From JAZIHH01 sp036678685 (GTDB lineage: Bacteria > Bacillota > UBA4882 > UBA10575), in assembly GCA_036678685.1 (NCBI GenBank), contig JAZIHH010000020.1, forward strand, positions 248,001-312,000: 64,000 nucleotides of DNA, given 5' to 3'. Shown here piece by piece: positions 33,937-42,673 of this stretch. How positions within the stretch are numbered: the first letter of the stretch is position 1; each line of letters opens with the position of its first letter. Below the pieces are notes generated by a model that saw only the letters and a program-made list of their open reading frames with translations, was not told where the DNA came from and did no database searches. The position numbers were made by a program, and so were the translations under genes.

Positions 33937-34288
33937 GGGGGCGACAGGTTTCGACGGGGAGCAGAACGGCGGAGATAGCGGGCCGAGGTGCCGTGCCTCG
34001 TTAAAAAACGGCAACCAAAAATAAACGCCAACAATCAACTGGCATTAGCTGCTTAAGATAAAGCAGCCGTCCTAACCGGGTTTTATCCGGGAGCCCGGGG
34101 TGGGCGTCGACCAATCCGGATTGCCCCTGTCTTTTTGCTCAGGAAGACAGGCTAAGGAAATGAGCTGGTCAAAGGGTAACGTGCCGGATGCGTGACCCGG
34201 CGACGAGAACTAAAACATCCGGCTGCGCCCGGAGAAGTTTCCGTGGTTGGCTCTTCGGACGGGGGTTCGACTCCCCCCGCCTCCACCA
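33937..34288 (+). ncRNA. ssrA: Transfer-messenger RNA (tmRNA)
   Basis: One-piece tmRNA of about 352 nt. The 5' end GGGGGCGACAGGTTTCGACG and the 3' end GTTCGACTCCCCCCGCCTCC plus ACCA are canonical; GGGGGCG pairs with CGCCTCC to form the acceptor stem, with one G-U pair. The encoded tag begins with GCC at 34027 and ends TAA at 34056: ANNQLALAA, with the LAA end recognised by ClpXP-type proteases. The CCA is encoded. It rescues stalled ribosomes with SmpB. Confidence 0.96.
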
Positions 34289-34461
34289 TTATCAAGCGCG
34301 TCCGATCCGTTTTTTACACCAGTTTTACTTTTCACTTTTCGTGATAAAAAGGAATCAGGAAGCAAAAAGGGAATATATATTTTTAAACAGATCTTTTAAT
34401 CCTGCTTCTTAAGAACGTTTTATAAGGTCAGGCGGGGCTTGAAAAAAGAATATTTCATTTT

Positions 34462-34552
34462 GGCTAGGGGAGCTCGGTAGCGCGGGCTGAGAAAGGGTAG
34501 CGAACCCTGACCCTTGAACCTGATGTGGGTAATCCCACCGGAGGGAAGCCAA
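34462..34552 (+). promoter_or_regulatory. TPP riboswitch (thi box)
   Basis: The sequence contains the thi-box core: GGGCTGAGAAAGGG, ACCCTTGAACCTGAT, GTGGGTAATCCCAC and GGAGGGAAGCC, with GGCT / AGCC closing the outer helix. It binds thiamine diphosphate. A terminator follows at 34616, so control is probably by premature termination. The 34289-34461 stretch before it is AT-rich, holds the end of tmRNA and shows no clear -35/-10 pair. Confidence 0.95.
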
Positions 34553-34615
34553 AACCGAATCATGGAGCGGCTCTGTAACCTGTAAAAAGGGCGGGGGTTG
34601 CGTGATCCCGGCGTA

Positions 34616-34649
34616 AAAAGGCTTACCTGTGGGAGGTAAGCCTTTTTTC
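34616..34649 (+). terminator. Attenuator terminator of the thi operon
   Basis: AAAAGGCTTACC (34616-34627) and its complement (34635-34646) with loop TGTGGGA, ending in a run of six T. It lies between the TPP riboswitch and thiS, the expected expression platform. Confidence 0.9.
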
Positions 34650-34670
34650 TGTCATGAGGAGGGGATGACA

Positions 34671-34871
34671 ATGGAGATATATGTAAACGGGGAAAAAGAA
34701 ACGGCCAACCCCGGGGAAACAGTCCAGGATTTGCTGGTCCGGAAAGGAGTTTCCGGGGAAACGGTGGTGGTGGAGTATAACGGAAAAATTTTAGACAGAG
34801 AAGAGTGGGAAAAACAGTTTTTAGAAGAAGAGGCGATTGTGGAGATCGTCCGTTTTGTTGGAGGAGGCTAA
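34671..34871 (+). CDS. thiS: Sulfur carrier protein ThiS
   Basis: A 66-residue ubiquitin-fold sulfur carrier. MEIYVNGEKE and the Gly-Gly C-terminus (FVGGG) are diagnostic; the terminal glycine is adenylylated by ThiF and thiocarboxylated. ATG 34671 is seven bases after GAGGAGGGG. First gene of thiS-G-H-F-(D2E)-C. Confidence 0.95.
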   Translation: MEIYVNGEKETANPGETVQDLLVRKGVSGETVVVEYNGKILDREEWEKQFLEEEAIVEIVRFVGGG

Positions 34872-34876
34872 AGGAA

Positions 34877-35659
34877 GTGGAAATAGACGACAAATTGAAA
34901 ATCGGGGATAAGTTCCTTTCCAGCCGGCTTTTGGTCGGTACGGGCAAGTTGCCCAATGCCTTGTTGCCCGGCGTTATCGCCGCTTCCGGCACGGAAGTGG
35001 TTACTGTTGCCCTGCGCCGGGCTGATTTTCATTCCCCCCAAGAAAATCCGTTGAGTTTTATCCCGGAAGGAATCACGATTATGCCCAACACTTCGGGAGC
35101 GCGGAATGCGGAGGAGGCGGTACGTATCGCCCGGCTCGCCCGGGCGGCCAATTGCGGGAATTGGGTGAAAATAGAGATTATAACCGACCAGAAATACCTG
35201 TTCCCGGATAACGAGGAGACGGTCAAGGCCACGGAAATCCTGGTGAAAGAGGGATTTGTCGTCTTGCCGTACGTCATACCGGACCTGGTGATCGCCCGCC
35301 GGTTGGAAGAGGCGGGAGCAGCGGCGGTGATGCCTCTCGGGGCGCCGATCGGAAGTAACCGGGGACTGCGGAGCCGGGAGTTTCTCCGCATTTTGGTGGA
35401 GGAAATCAAAGTTCCAGTCATCGTGGACGCCGGGATTGGAAGGCCCTCCGAGGCGGCGGAAGCCATGGAAATGGGGGTCGATGCCGTACTGGTAAATACG
35501 GCTATTGCCACCGCCGGGGACCCGGTGAGGATGGCCGGGGCCTTTGCCCGGGCGGTAAAAGCCGGCCGTGAGGCTTTTCTTGCCGGACTGGCGGCGACCA
35601 GGAAATATGCGTCCCCCTCTTCCCCGTTAACCGGTTTTCTCCACGAGGTGAAAAAATGA
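34877..35659 (+). CDS. thiG: Thiazole synthase ThiG
   Basis: A 260-residue TIM barrel that builds the thiazole ring from deoxyxylulose phosphate, dehydroglycine and ThiS-thiocarboxylate. SRLLVGTGK at the N-terminal side, NTSGARNAEEAVR, VKIEIITDQKYLFPD and the phosphate-binding VDAGIGRPSEAAEAMEMG are present. GTG 34877 after AAAGGAA is chosen; the upstream frame overlaps thiS. Overlaps thiH by four bases. Confidence 0.94.
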   Translation: MEIDDKLKIGDKFLSSRLLVGTGKLPNALLPGVIAASGTEVVTVALRRADFHSPQENPLSFIPEGITIMPNTSGARNAEEAVRIARLARAANCGNWVKIEIITDQKYLFPDNEETVKATEILVKEGFVVLPYVIPDLVIARRLEEAGAAAVMPLGAPIGSNRGLRSREFLRILVEEIKVPVIVDAGIGRPSEAAEAMEMGVDAVLVNTAIATAGDPVRMAGAFARAVKAGREAFLAGLAATRKYASPSSPLTGFLHEVKK

Positions 35660-36765
35660 GCTTTGCGGCAGAACTGGAGCTTTACGCAGAATTCGATTTT
35701 TCTTCTTTTTGGGAGAAGACCGAACACCGGCAAGTCCGGGCTGTCTTCGACCGGGAGTACTTGAAACCGTTGGATTTTTTAACCCTGTTGTCCCCCGCGG
35801 GTGGAGATTGCCTGGAAGAAATGGCCCAGAGGGCCCGGGCGCTTACCCTCCGTAATTTTGGACGGACAATTATGCTTTATACGCCCTTGTACCTGTCCAA
35901 CCATTGCGTCAATCACTGCCGGTATTGCAGTTTTAGCGCCTCTCACCGCTTGGTGCGGAAAAGGCTTACGGCCGAGGAGATCAGAAGGGAGGCGGAGGCC
36001 ATTGCCGCCCAGGGCTTTCAGGACCTCCTGGTCCTCACCGGTGAATCCCGGTCCGTGACACCCGTCAGTTATCTTGAAGAAGCGCTGGGGATCTTAAAAG
36101 AATATTTTCCCGCTCTCGGGCTGGAAGTTTATCCCCTTTCCACGGAGGAATACCGGCGGCTCGTCAACGCCGGGGCGGATTATTTAACTATTTACCAGGA
36201 AGTGTATAACCGGGAAACCTATGACTACCTGCATCCCCGGGGACCGAAGAAGGATTATTTCTACCGCCTGACCGCCCCGGAACGGGCGGGAGCGGCGGGG
36301 ATGCGGAGCCTGTCGATCGGGGCTTTGCTGGGATTGGATGACTGGCGGCGGGAGGCCTTTTTTACCGGCCTGCATGCCGCCTACCTGCAAAGAAAATTCC
36401 CCGCCGTTGAGATCGGGGTCTCGGTGCCGCGGGTCCGCCCCAACCTGGGGGGGTTTCTTCCTCCGGTGGAAGTAACCGATCGTGACCTTGTTCAGATCAT
36501 TTTGGCCCTCCGTTTGTTCCTGCCACGGGCGGGAATTTCCGTCTCGACCAGGGAAAAACCCCGGTTGCGCGATCACCTGATCAAGCTTGGTGTAACCCGG
36601 ATCTCCGCCGCTTCGGTAACCGCGGTAGGCGGTCATGCTCGGCCGGCGGAAGCGGGAGGGGAACAGTTTCTTCCGGCGGACGGACGAACCGTGGAAGAGA
36701 TTAAGGAGATGATTAGAGCCTCCGGTTATCAACCCGTCTTCAAAGACTGGCACCGCTTATGGTAG
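35656..36765 (+). CDS. thiH: 2-iminoacetate synthase ThiH
   Basis: A 369-residue radical SAM lyase that cleaves tyrosine to dehydroglycine and p-cresol for thiazole synthesis, the oxygen-independent alternative to ThiO. The cluster motif is CVNHCRYCSF; TGESRSVTPVSYL and SIGALLGLDDWR are family features. Use of ThiH fits an anaerobe. ATGA overlap with thiG. Confidence 0.94.
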   Translation: MSFAAELELYAEFDFSSFWEKTEHRQVRAVFDREYLKPLDFLTLLSPAGGDCLEEMAQRARALTLRNFGRTIMLYTPLYLSNHCVNHCRYCSFSASHRLVRKRLTAEEIRREAEAIAAQGFQDLLVLTGESRSVTPVSYLEEALGILKEYFPALGLEVYPLSTEEYRRLVNAGADYLTIYQEVYNRETYDYLHPRGPKKDYFYRLTAPERAGAAGMRSLSIGALLGLDDWRREAFFTGLHAAYLQRKFPAVEIGVSVPRVRPNLGGFLPPVEVTDRDLVQIILALRLFLPRAGISVSTREKPRLRDHLIKLGVTRISAASVTAVGGHARPAEAGGEQFLPADGRTVEEIKEMIRASGYQPVFKDWHRLW

Positions 36766-36780
36766 GAAGGGGCGCGGAGC

Positions 36781-37443
36781 ATGAACAAGCTGGAAGAAGC
36801 CTTGCAAAAACTGTGGGGAGAAGAACTATACCGGGTTATCCGCCAGGTCCGGATTGGGCTGGCCGGCGCCGGAGGGTTGGGTTCCAACTGCGCCGTTCAT
36901 CTTGTCCGCTCCGGCTTTAGACACCTGCGGGTGGTTGATGATGACCGGGTTGAGATCAGTAATCTCAACCGCCAGTTTTACTTTTGGTCCCAGGTGGGCC
37001 GGGAGAAAGTATACGCCCTGCGCGAGAATCTTTTGCGGATTAACCCCGATTTGAAGGTGGAAGCCGTGGCAGCCCGGATTGTTCCGGAGAACTATTGGCC
37101 GCTCTTTTCCGGGTGCCATATTCTGGTTGAGGCCTTGGATGACCCGCGGGAAAAAGCCATGCTCGCACGGTTGTTTTTTGCCCACCGGCGGAAAACTTCC
37201 CGCCCGTACCTGCTGGTGGCCGCTTCCGGACTGGCGGGATGGGGAAGAAGTGATGAGATACGTTGCCGGAGGGTAAGCGGTGATTTTTACCTGGTCGGCG
37301 ACGAAAGCAGGGAAGTTACTGCCAGTCATCCTCCCTTGGCGCCGAGGGTAAACATTGCCGCCGCCAAGCAGGCGGATTTAATTTTGGAATATGTCTGCAG
37401 CAACAGGAGATTATGGGAGGAGGAGGGCCTTAATGGTGGTTGA
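36781..37443 (+). CDS. thiF: ThiS adenylyltransferase ThiF (short family 2 form)
   Basis: A 220-residue E1-like enzyme that activates the ThiS C-terminus. The nucleotide loop GLAGAGGLGSNCAVHL, DDDRVEISNLNRQ and VEALDDPREKAML are present. It lacks the zinc CxxC pairs of the longer E. coli form, which fits the shorter ThiF family common in Bacillota. It overlaps the next gene by 11 bases. Confidence 0.9.
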   Translation: MNKLEEALQKLWGEELYRVIRQVRIGLAGAGGLGSNCAVHLVRSGFRHLRVVDDDRVEISNLNRQFYFWSQVGREKVYALRENLLRINPDLKVEAVAARIVPENYWPLFSGCHILVEALDDPREKAMLARLFFAHRRKTSRPYLLVAASGLAGWGRSDEIRCRRVSGDFYLVGDESREVTASHPPLAPRVNIAAAKQADLILEYVCSNRRLWEEEGLNGG

Positions 37444-38515
37444 AAAGCAAACCGGCGCGCGCGGGGTCTACCGGATGCTTGATGCCAACCGCAACCGGGT
37501 GGCGGAAGGCTTGCGGGTGCTCGAGGATGTAGCCCGTTTTTACTGGGAGGATCCGGCCCTTACCGCATCCCTGCGGGAGATCCGCCACGCGGTGCGGAAA
37601 AACCTCACCGGTATGGAAGCGGAGTTGCTCTCCGCCCGCGGGGCCCGCCGGGATCCCGGCCGGGAGATTTCCGCCCGGAGCAAATTGGACCGGAAAACGG
37701 ATTTACAGCAACTGGCGGCCGCCAACTTCCGCCGGGCGGAGGAAGGAATAAGGGTGATTGAAGAAGCCCTGCATTACCTGCACGAGGACGAAGCAGCCAA
37801 AAAATATGAAGAACTGCGTTTTCGCCTCTACGATCTGGAAAAGACCCTCTCATTTATGGAGGAGAAAAAAGACCGCCTGGCCTTTTTTGACCGTTCGATT
37901 TACGGAATTACGGCGGAGGAGTATTCTTTGGGGCGAACCAATCCACAGGTGGTTGCCGCAATGCTGGCGGCGGGGATCCGGATCATTCAGTACCGGGAGA
38001 AAGAAAAAAAGATGGGCGATCAATACCGGGAGGCGATGATCTTAAGGCGGATGACAAGGGAGAAGGGTGCTCTTTTAATCATCAACGACCATGTGGATCT
38101 GGCGCTGATGGTAAAGGCCGACGGCGTCCATTTGGGCCAGGATGACCTGCCTCTGCCCCAGGCCCGGGAACTGCTGGGCCCGGGGATGATTATCGGGGTT
38201 TCCACCCATTCCCCGGCCGAGGCCCGCCGGGCGGCAGCCGAAGGAGCCGATTATATCGGCGCCGGTCCCATTTTTCCGACAAAGACAAAGAAGGATGTGG
38301 TACCGCCGGTCGGTTTGGAATATTTGCGATTTACCCTGGAACAACTTTCCCTCCCGGTGGTGGCGATCGGCGGCATTAAAGAGAACAACCTGGAAGAAGT
38401 ATGCCGGTGCGGGGCGCGTTGTGTCGCCATGGTCACGGAGATCGTCGGGGCGGAGGATATTGGGGAAAAAGTGCGTCGCCTGCGCTTAATAACGAAAAAT
38501 TACTGGGGGGATTAA
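37433..38515 (+). CDS. thiE: ThiD2-ThiE fusion: HMP-P kinase-like domain and thiamine-phosphate synthase
   Basis: A 360-residue two-domain protein. Residues about 10-140 (YRMLDANRNRVAEGLRVLED to YDLEKTL) match the ThiD2 domain, an alternative hydroxymethylpyrimidine phosphate kinase. Residues about 155-360 are ThiE, which joins HMP-diphosphate with thiazole phosphate: QYREKEK, LLIINDHVDLALMVKADGVH, LGQDDLP, GVSTHSPAEA and GAGPIFPTKTKKD. No separate thiD lies in the operon, so the fused domain plausibly fills that step. Start ATG 37433 (or GTG 37436) after GGAGGAGGAGGG. Confidence 0.9.
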   Translation: MVVEKQTGARGVYRMLDANRNRVAEGLRVLEDVARFYWEDPALTASLREIRHAVRKNLTGMEAELLSARGARRDPGREISARSKLDRKTDLQQLAAANFRRAEEGIRVIEEALHYLHEDEAAKKYEELRFRLYDLEKTLSFMEEKKDRLAFFDRSIYGITAEEYSLGRTNPQVVAAMLAAGIRIIQYREKEKKMGDQYREAMILRRMTREKGALLIINDHVDLALMVKADGVHLGQDDLPLPQARELLGPGMIIGVSTHSPAEARRAAAEGADYIGAGPIFPTKTKKDVVPPVGLEYLRFTLEQLSLPVVAIGGIKENNLEEVCRCGARCVAMVTEIVGAEDIGEKVRRLRLITKNYWGD

Positions 38516-38516
38516 A

Positions 38517-39818
38517 ATGGAATACCGGACACAAATGGAGGCTGCGAAAAAGGGAATCATTACGCCGGAAATGGAAAAAGTCGCCCGCAAAGAAAGGCTC
38601 GAACCGGAAGAGTTGCGCCGGAGAATGGCACGGGGTGAAGTAATAATTCCCTGTAATAAAAAGCACCGGCCGGCCAATCCCGAAGGGGTGGGGTACGGCC
38701 TGCGGACAAAGATCAACGTTAATCTGGGTGTTTCCGGGGACTGTTATGATCTCGAAGGTGAACTCGCCAAGGTGAAACAAGCCTTGGCTCTGAAGACCGA
38801 TGCGCTGATGGATTTAAGTTCCTTTGGTGAAACCCGGGATTTCCGCCGGCGCGTCCTGGAACTCTCTCCGGTAATGGTGGGGACGGTACCGGTTTATGAT
38901 GCCGCCTGTGCCCTCAAGAAAGAATTTCTCGATTTAACCACCGCGGATTTTCTGGAGGTGGTCAGGACCCATGCCGAGGACGGAGTGGATTTTCTCACTA
39001 TTCATGCGGGTCTCAACCGGGAGGTGCTCGACCGCTTTCAGCGAAATCCCCGGCTGACGAATATTGTTTCCCGGGGCGGTTCCTTGCTTTACGTCTGGAT
39101 GCAAGGGAATAATAAAGAAAACCCTTTCTATGAGGCTTTTGATGATCTATTGGCCATTTGTCGCGAGTACGATGTGACCTTGAGTTTAGGAGATGCCTGC
39201 CACCCGGGTTCGGTGCGGGACGCGACGGATGCGGCGCAGGTGGCGGAGTTAATGGTATTGGGAGAATTAACCCTGCGCGCGTGGGAACAGGATGTACAAG
39301 TGATGATCGAGGGACCGGGGCATATGAAGATGGATGAGATCGCCGCCAATGTGCTTTTGGAGAAAAAGCTCTGCCACAACGCGCCGTTTTATGTTTTGGG
39401 GCCGGTTGTTACCGATATTGCGCCCGGCTATGACCATATTACGGCGGCCATCGGCGGCGCAATTGCCGCGGCGGCGGGCGCGGACTTTTTATGTTATGTC
39501 ACCCCCGCCGAACATGTTAAACTTCCGGATCCGGAAGAAGTTAAGGAGGGGGTCATCGCCGCCCGGATTGCGGCGCATGCTGCGGATCTGGTGAAAAAAA
39601 TCCCCGGGGCCCAAGAGTGGGATGACGAAATGAGCCGTGCCCGTCAAGAACTGGACTGGGAGAAGATGTTCAGTCTGGCCCTGGATCCGGAAAAGCCCCG
39701 GGCCATGCGGGAAAAATCCGTCCCGGCGGAAGAGGATACTTGCACCATGTGCGGCAAGTTGTGTGCGGTACGCAATATGAACCTCTCGTTGTCCGGCCGC
39801 GGGCGGCGGGGATCATAA
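38517..39818 (+). CDS. thiC: Phosphomethylpyrimidine synthase ThiC
   Basis: A 433-residue non-canonical radical SAM enzyme that converts AIR to HMP phosphate. The C-terminal CTMCGKLCAVR gives the CxxC-x4-C cluster site; IEGPGHMKMDEI, APFYVLGPVVTDIAPGYDH and TPAEHVKLPD are signatures. The N-terminal extension of some ThiC proteins is absent, as usual in anaerobes. It begins one base after the ThiE stop and closes the operon. Confidence 0.96.
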   Translation: MEYRTQMEAAKKGIITPEMEKVARKERLEPEELRRRMARGEVIIPCNKKHRPANPEGVGYGLRTKINVNLGVSGDCYDLEGELAKVKQALALKTDALMDLSSFGETRDFRRRVLELSPVMVGTVPVYDAACALKKEFLDLTTADFLEVVRTHAEDGVDFLTIHAGLNREVLDRFQRNPRLTNIVSRGGSLLYVWMQGNNKENPFYEAFDDLLAICREYDVTLSLGDACHPGSVRDATDAAQVAELMVLGELTLRAWEQDVQVMIEGPGHMKMDEIAANVLLEKKLCHNAPFYVLGPVVTDIAPGYDHITAAIGGAIAAAAGADFLCYVTPAEHVKLPDPEEVKEGVIAARIAAHAADLVKKIPGAQEWDDEMSRARQELDWEKMFSLALDPEKPRAMREKSVPAEEDTCTMCGKLCAVRNMNLSLSGRGRRGS

Positions 39819-39856
39819 GGGTTCATAACCGGTATTCATCCCGGGAAGACGCTTGC

Positions 39857-39901
39857 CAGCCCCGCAAGAAAACACCGGATTTTCTCGCGGGGCTGATTTT
39901 A
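39857..39901. terminator. Shared terminator between convergent thiC and otsA
   Basis: CAGCCCCGC (39857-39865) pairs with GCGGGGCTG (39887-39895); an inner AGAAAA / TTTTCT segment extends the stem. ATTTTAT follows on the + strand. It lies between convergent genes and could serve both. Confidence 0.75.
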
Positions 39902-39948
39902 TAATCTTTGATGGTACGGGCGCCGGTTGCCTTTCCGTCTGCCGGATG

Positions 39949-41433
39949 TTATCCGGTGCCGCCGGTAATCTTTTGTTGCCTCCCCCCGGATGGCTGGTTT
40001 TGTTTCTCATCTTCTTTGACGGCGGCCAGATGTTGAATAAAATCTTCCGCCCAGCGAAAAATATTGTGCTTTTTAATTCTTTCAGCCATGCAATCAATGT
40101 TTGCTCTTTTCTCTTCATCGGAGAGAGTCAGGCCTTTGGCAATGGCTCCGGCCACCATCTCGAGATCATGGGGATTGACGATGAGGGCTTGCGGAAGTTC
40201 CGGGGCGGAACCGGCGGTTTCGCTGAGAATAAGAACCCCTTTCCCGTCCCGGCTTTGACAGGCAAGGTATTCTTTGGCGACCGGGTTCGTTCCGTCCCGC
40301 AACGGAGTGACCAACGCCAGGTCGGCAATACCGTACAGAGCAACCAATTCTTCGAAGGGAGGAGTACGGTACAGATAATGGACGGGTAACCACTCCGGCG
40401 TGGCAAAACGGTTGTTAATCTTTGCGACCAACTCTTCGATTTCGTCCTTTAATAACTGGTACTGGCGGACTTTGGTCCGGGACGGAATACATAACATAAT
40501 TAAAGTTAACCGTTTGTGCCATTCCGGGTTGTTTTCCAGAAAAAGCGCAAAAGCTTTGAGACGCTCCGGAATTCCTGTGGTGAAATCCAGGCGGTCCACG
40601 GATAATACTATTTTCCCGGTTTTTATTTTTTTGCGCAAAAGCTCTTTTCTATTTTCCACCGTCCGCGCCGTAACTGCCGCAGAATATTTTTCCGCATCTA
40701 TGCCCATCGGGAAAGCAGCAACTTTTACCCGTCTGCCGCCGTACGCAGCTTGCCCGTTTTCGTGTTCTATTCCCAAGATGCGCCTGGCGCAACTGAGAAA
40801 ATGCCGGCTGTAGTCGGAGGTATGAAAACCAATCAGGTCCGCCCCCAGCATTCCCCGGAGGATATTTTCCCTCCAGGGCAGCAGGCGGAATATTTCCATG
40901 GAGGGAAAAGGAATATGTAGAAACAGTCCCACGGCGGTCTCCGGCCGTTCCTCACGAAGCAGGGCGGGAAGGAGAAGCAGGTGATAGTCATGGATCCAAA
41001 CCATGTCACCGGGGCGAAGAACGTCCCGTAGACGCCCGCAGAACAACTGATTGACCTTTTGGTAGGATTCCCATTCCGCGGGATTATAGGTACAGTGGGT
41101 GGGGAAATAATGAAAAAGCGGCCGCAAGGTTTTATTACTGAAACCATAGTAATATTTTTTTAAATCGGAGGCCGTCAAATAAACAGGGTAGCAATTAAAA
41201 TCACGTTGCAGGGTTTCCTCGATCATAAGTTTCTCCCTGTTGTTACCGGGACTGAGTCCGGGCCAGCCAACCCACAACCAGTTGTTGTCCGGGAAAAAAA
41301 GGGTCGCCAACCCGTCATCACCGGGCGTGATCCTTAATTTCCCCCCCTTACGGGTGATGCTGAGGGGCAAACGGTTGGCAACAAGGACCAGTCTTCTGTT
41401 ATTAACCGGAAGCGGGGTTGGCAATAAAAACAC
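39949..41433 (-). CDS. otsA: Trehalose-6-phosphate synthase OtsA
   Basis: A GT20 glycosyltransferase of about 494 residues joining UDP- or GDP-glucose with glucose-6-phosphate. LVLVANRLPLS, WVGWPGLSPG, VWIHDYHLLLLPALL, FLHIPFPSMEIFRLLPWR, IGFHTSDYSRHFL and DGTNPVAKEYLAC are conserved. The outermost start is GTG 41433; a TTG three codons later is better spaced from AAAGAGGTG. No otsB phosphatase is adjacent and the protein has no fused phosphatase domain. Upstream (41434-41660) is AT-rich with a TATAAT on the minus strand but no good -35. Confidence 0.93.
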   Translation of the reverse strand: MFLLPTPLPVNNRRLVLVANRLPLSITRKGGKLRITPGDDGLATLFFPDNNWLWVGWPGLSPGNNREKLMIEETLQRDFNCYPVYLTASDLKKYYYGFSNKTLRPLFHYFPTHCTYNPAEWESYQKVNQLFCGRLRDVLRPGDMVWIHDYHLLLLPALLREERPETAVGLFLHIPFPSMEIFRLLPWRENILRGMLGADLIGFHTSDYSRHFLSCARRILGIEHENGQAAYGGRRVKVAAFPMGIDAEKYSAAVTARTVENRKELLRKKIKTGKIVLSVDRLDFTTGIPERLKAFALFLENNPEWHKRLTLIMLCIPSRTKVRQYQLLKDEIEELVAKINNRFATPEWLPVHYLYRTPPFEELVALYGIADLALVTPLRDGTNPVAKEYLACQSRDGKGVLILSETAGSAPELPQALIVNPHDLEMVAGAIAKGLTLSDEEKRANIDCMAERIKKHNIFRWAEDFIQHLAAVKEDEKQNQPSGGRQQKITGGTG

Positions 41434-41661
41434 CTCTTTAATTTTTTTCTATTAATTATAACCTTTTTTCTTATTTCTTGTGTGTGCCATACCTTTAAAC
41501 TTTTTGTTAAAATAAAGGAACAAGCTAATATGGTTAAGAAGTTTTATTAATCATAAATTATTTATCTATGGACGAGTATAACCTTGTTTAATAATAAATA
41601 ATAAATTTTTATCCCTCTCAAGAATCATTAAGAGAATCATCATGGGAGGAGTCCTATATTA

Positions 41662-41730
41662 ATGTTAACAATCAATCTTCCCGCCGTTGGAGTGGCTGTC
41701 AGTCTTCCCGGTTTAATCGTTTTGGGTTGA
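41662..41730 (+). other. Detached N-terminal segment of the TauE/SafE gene
   Basis: ATG 41662, ten bases after GGGAGGAG, reads LTINLPAVGVAVSLPGLIVLG and then hits TGA at 41728. This is the expected membrane-helix start of a TauE/SafE permease, but the rest is in another frame. One extra G in the GGG run at 41724-41726 would join the two parts as VLG-LIVGVMSGMFG. Confidence 0.6.
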
Positions 41731-42581
41731 TTGTCGGTGTTATGTCCGGTATGTTTGGCGCCGGGGGTGGTTTTTTACTCACACCGTTCCTGAGAATTTT
41801 CTTCGGCATACCCTTCCCGTTGGCCATAGGCAGCAGTCTATTACAGATCTTTTTTACCTGCCTGGCGGCAGCGGGAAAACACTGGAAACAAAGGACGATT
41901 GATCCCTTATTGGGGTGTATTATGGCAGCCGGGGCTTTGGCCGATACGGAGATCGGTGTGCGAATACTGAATTTTCTGGATGCCGGTAACCAGGTTATAC
42001 TTAACGGGCGTTCTTTTTTCGTTCTGGACTTGTTTTTAACCGGTTTGTTTATCATTCTCATGATGGGAGTGGCTTTTTTTATTCGCCGTGAGACTTCCCG
42101 GACGTCAACGGGGGCAGGAGACGAAACAGCGGCTACCATTGGGTTGGGTCTACGAAATTGGAAGGTTTACCCTTTACTTGCTTTTCCCCGTAGTCAGATC
42201 CCATCTATAAGTCTTTGGGTCCCTTTGACGCTAAGTTTTTTGGTGGGGATTCTCACCGGTATGATGGGAGTTGGGGGCGGTTTTGTCAATTTCCCGCTCC
42301 TAGTCTATGTTATTGGGGTACCGACGCATGTGGCAGCCGGGACCAGCGCTTTACAGGTTGCTTTGGCCAGCGGTTACGGTGCACTGCGCCATGCCGCACA
42401 GGGGAATATTGATCTGTTACTGGTCGTCATGCTCCTTGTGGGTTCTCTTACCGGCTCCCAGCTTGGAGCGGCTTTTTCCCGCCGGTTATCCGGAAGCGGG
42501 CTCCGGCGTTATTTTTCCTGGGTGCTTTTGGCGGGGGTGCTGGTGATTTTAGGTGATTTGGCGACGGCAATCTGGTGGTAG
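41727..42581 (+). CDS. TauE/SafE family anion permease (N-terminally frameshifted)
   Basis: A 284-residue membrane protein with two internally related halves, each marked by a glycine motif: SGMFGAGGGFLLTPFL and TGMMGVGGGFVNFPLL. Members export or import sulfite, sulfonates or other small anions. The frame can start only at TTG 41727 or ATG 41742, and neither has a ribosome site; the natural start is ATG 41662, one frame away (see preceding entry). The gene may be a recent frameshift pseudogene, a sequencing error, or translated by slippage at the G run. It is flanked by genes on the opposite strand. Confidence 0.8.
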   Translation: MIVGVMSGMFGAGGGFLLTPFLRIFFGIPFPLAIGSSLLQIFFTCLAAAGKHWKQRTIDPLLGCIMAAGALADTEIGVRILNFLDAGNQVILNGRSFFVLDLFLTGLFIILMMGVAFFIRRETSRTSTGAGDETAATIGLGLRNWKVYPLLAFPRSQIPSISLWVPLTLSFLVGILTGMMGVGGGFVNFPLLVYVIGVPTHVAAGTSALQVALASGYGALRHAAQGNIDLLLVVMLLVGSLTGSQLGAAFSRRLSGSGLRRYFSWVLLAGVLVILGDLATAIWW

Positions 42582-42604
42582 GTGGAATCTGCACATTAAA
42601 AAAC

Positions 42605-42630
42605 CCCCGGGATAACCGGGGATTTTCTTT
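42605..42630. terminator. Terminator between the permease and transketolase
   Basis: CCCCGG, loop GATAA, CCGGGG then ATTTTCTTTT on the + strand; AAAA lies on the other side, so it can act for both convergent genes. Confidence 0.75.
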
Positions 42631-42673
42631 TGCCGGGCACAACCGGGCCGGACGGCACAGCCGGGGCAGGACG

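Noticed and set aside
34188..34412. 74-residue + strand ORF after smpB
   Set aside because: It lies largely over the 3' end of tmRNA.
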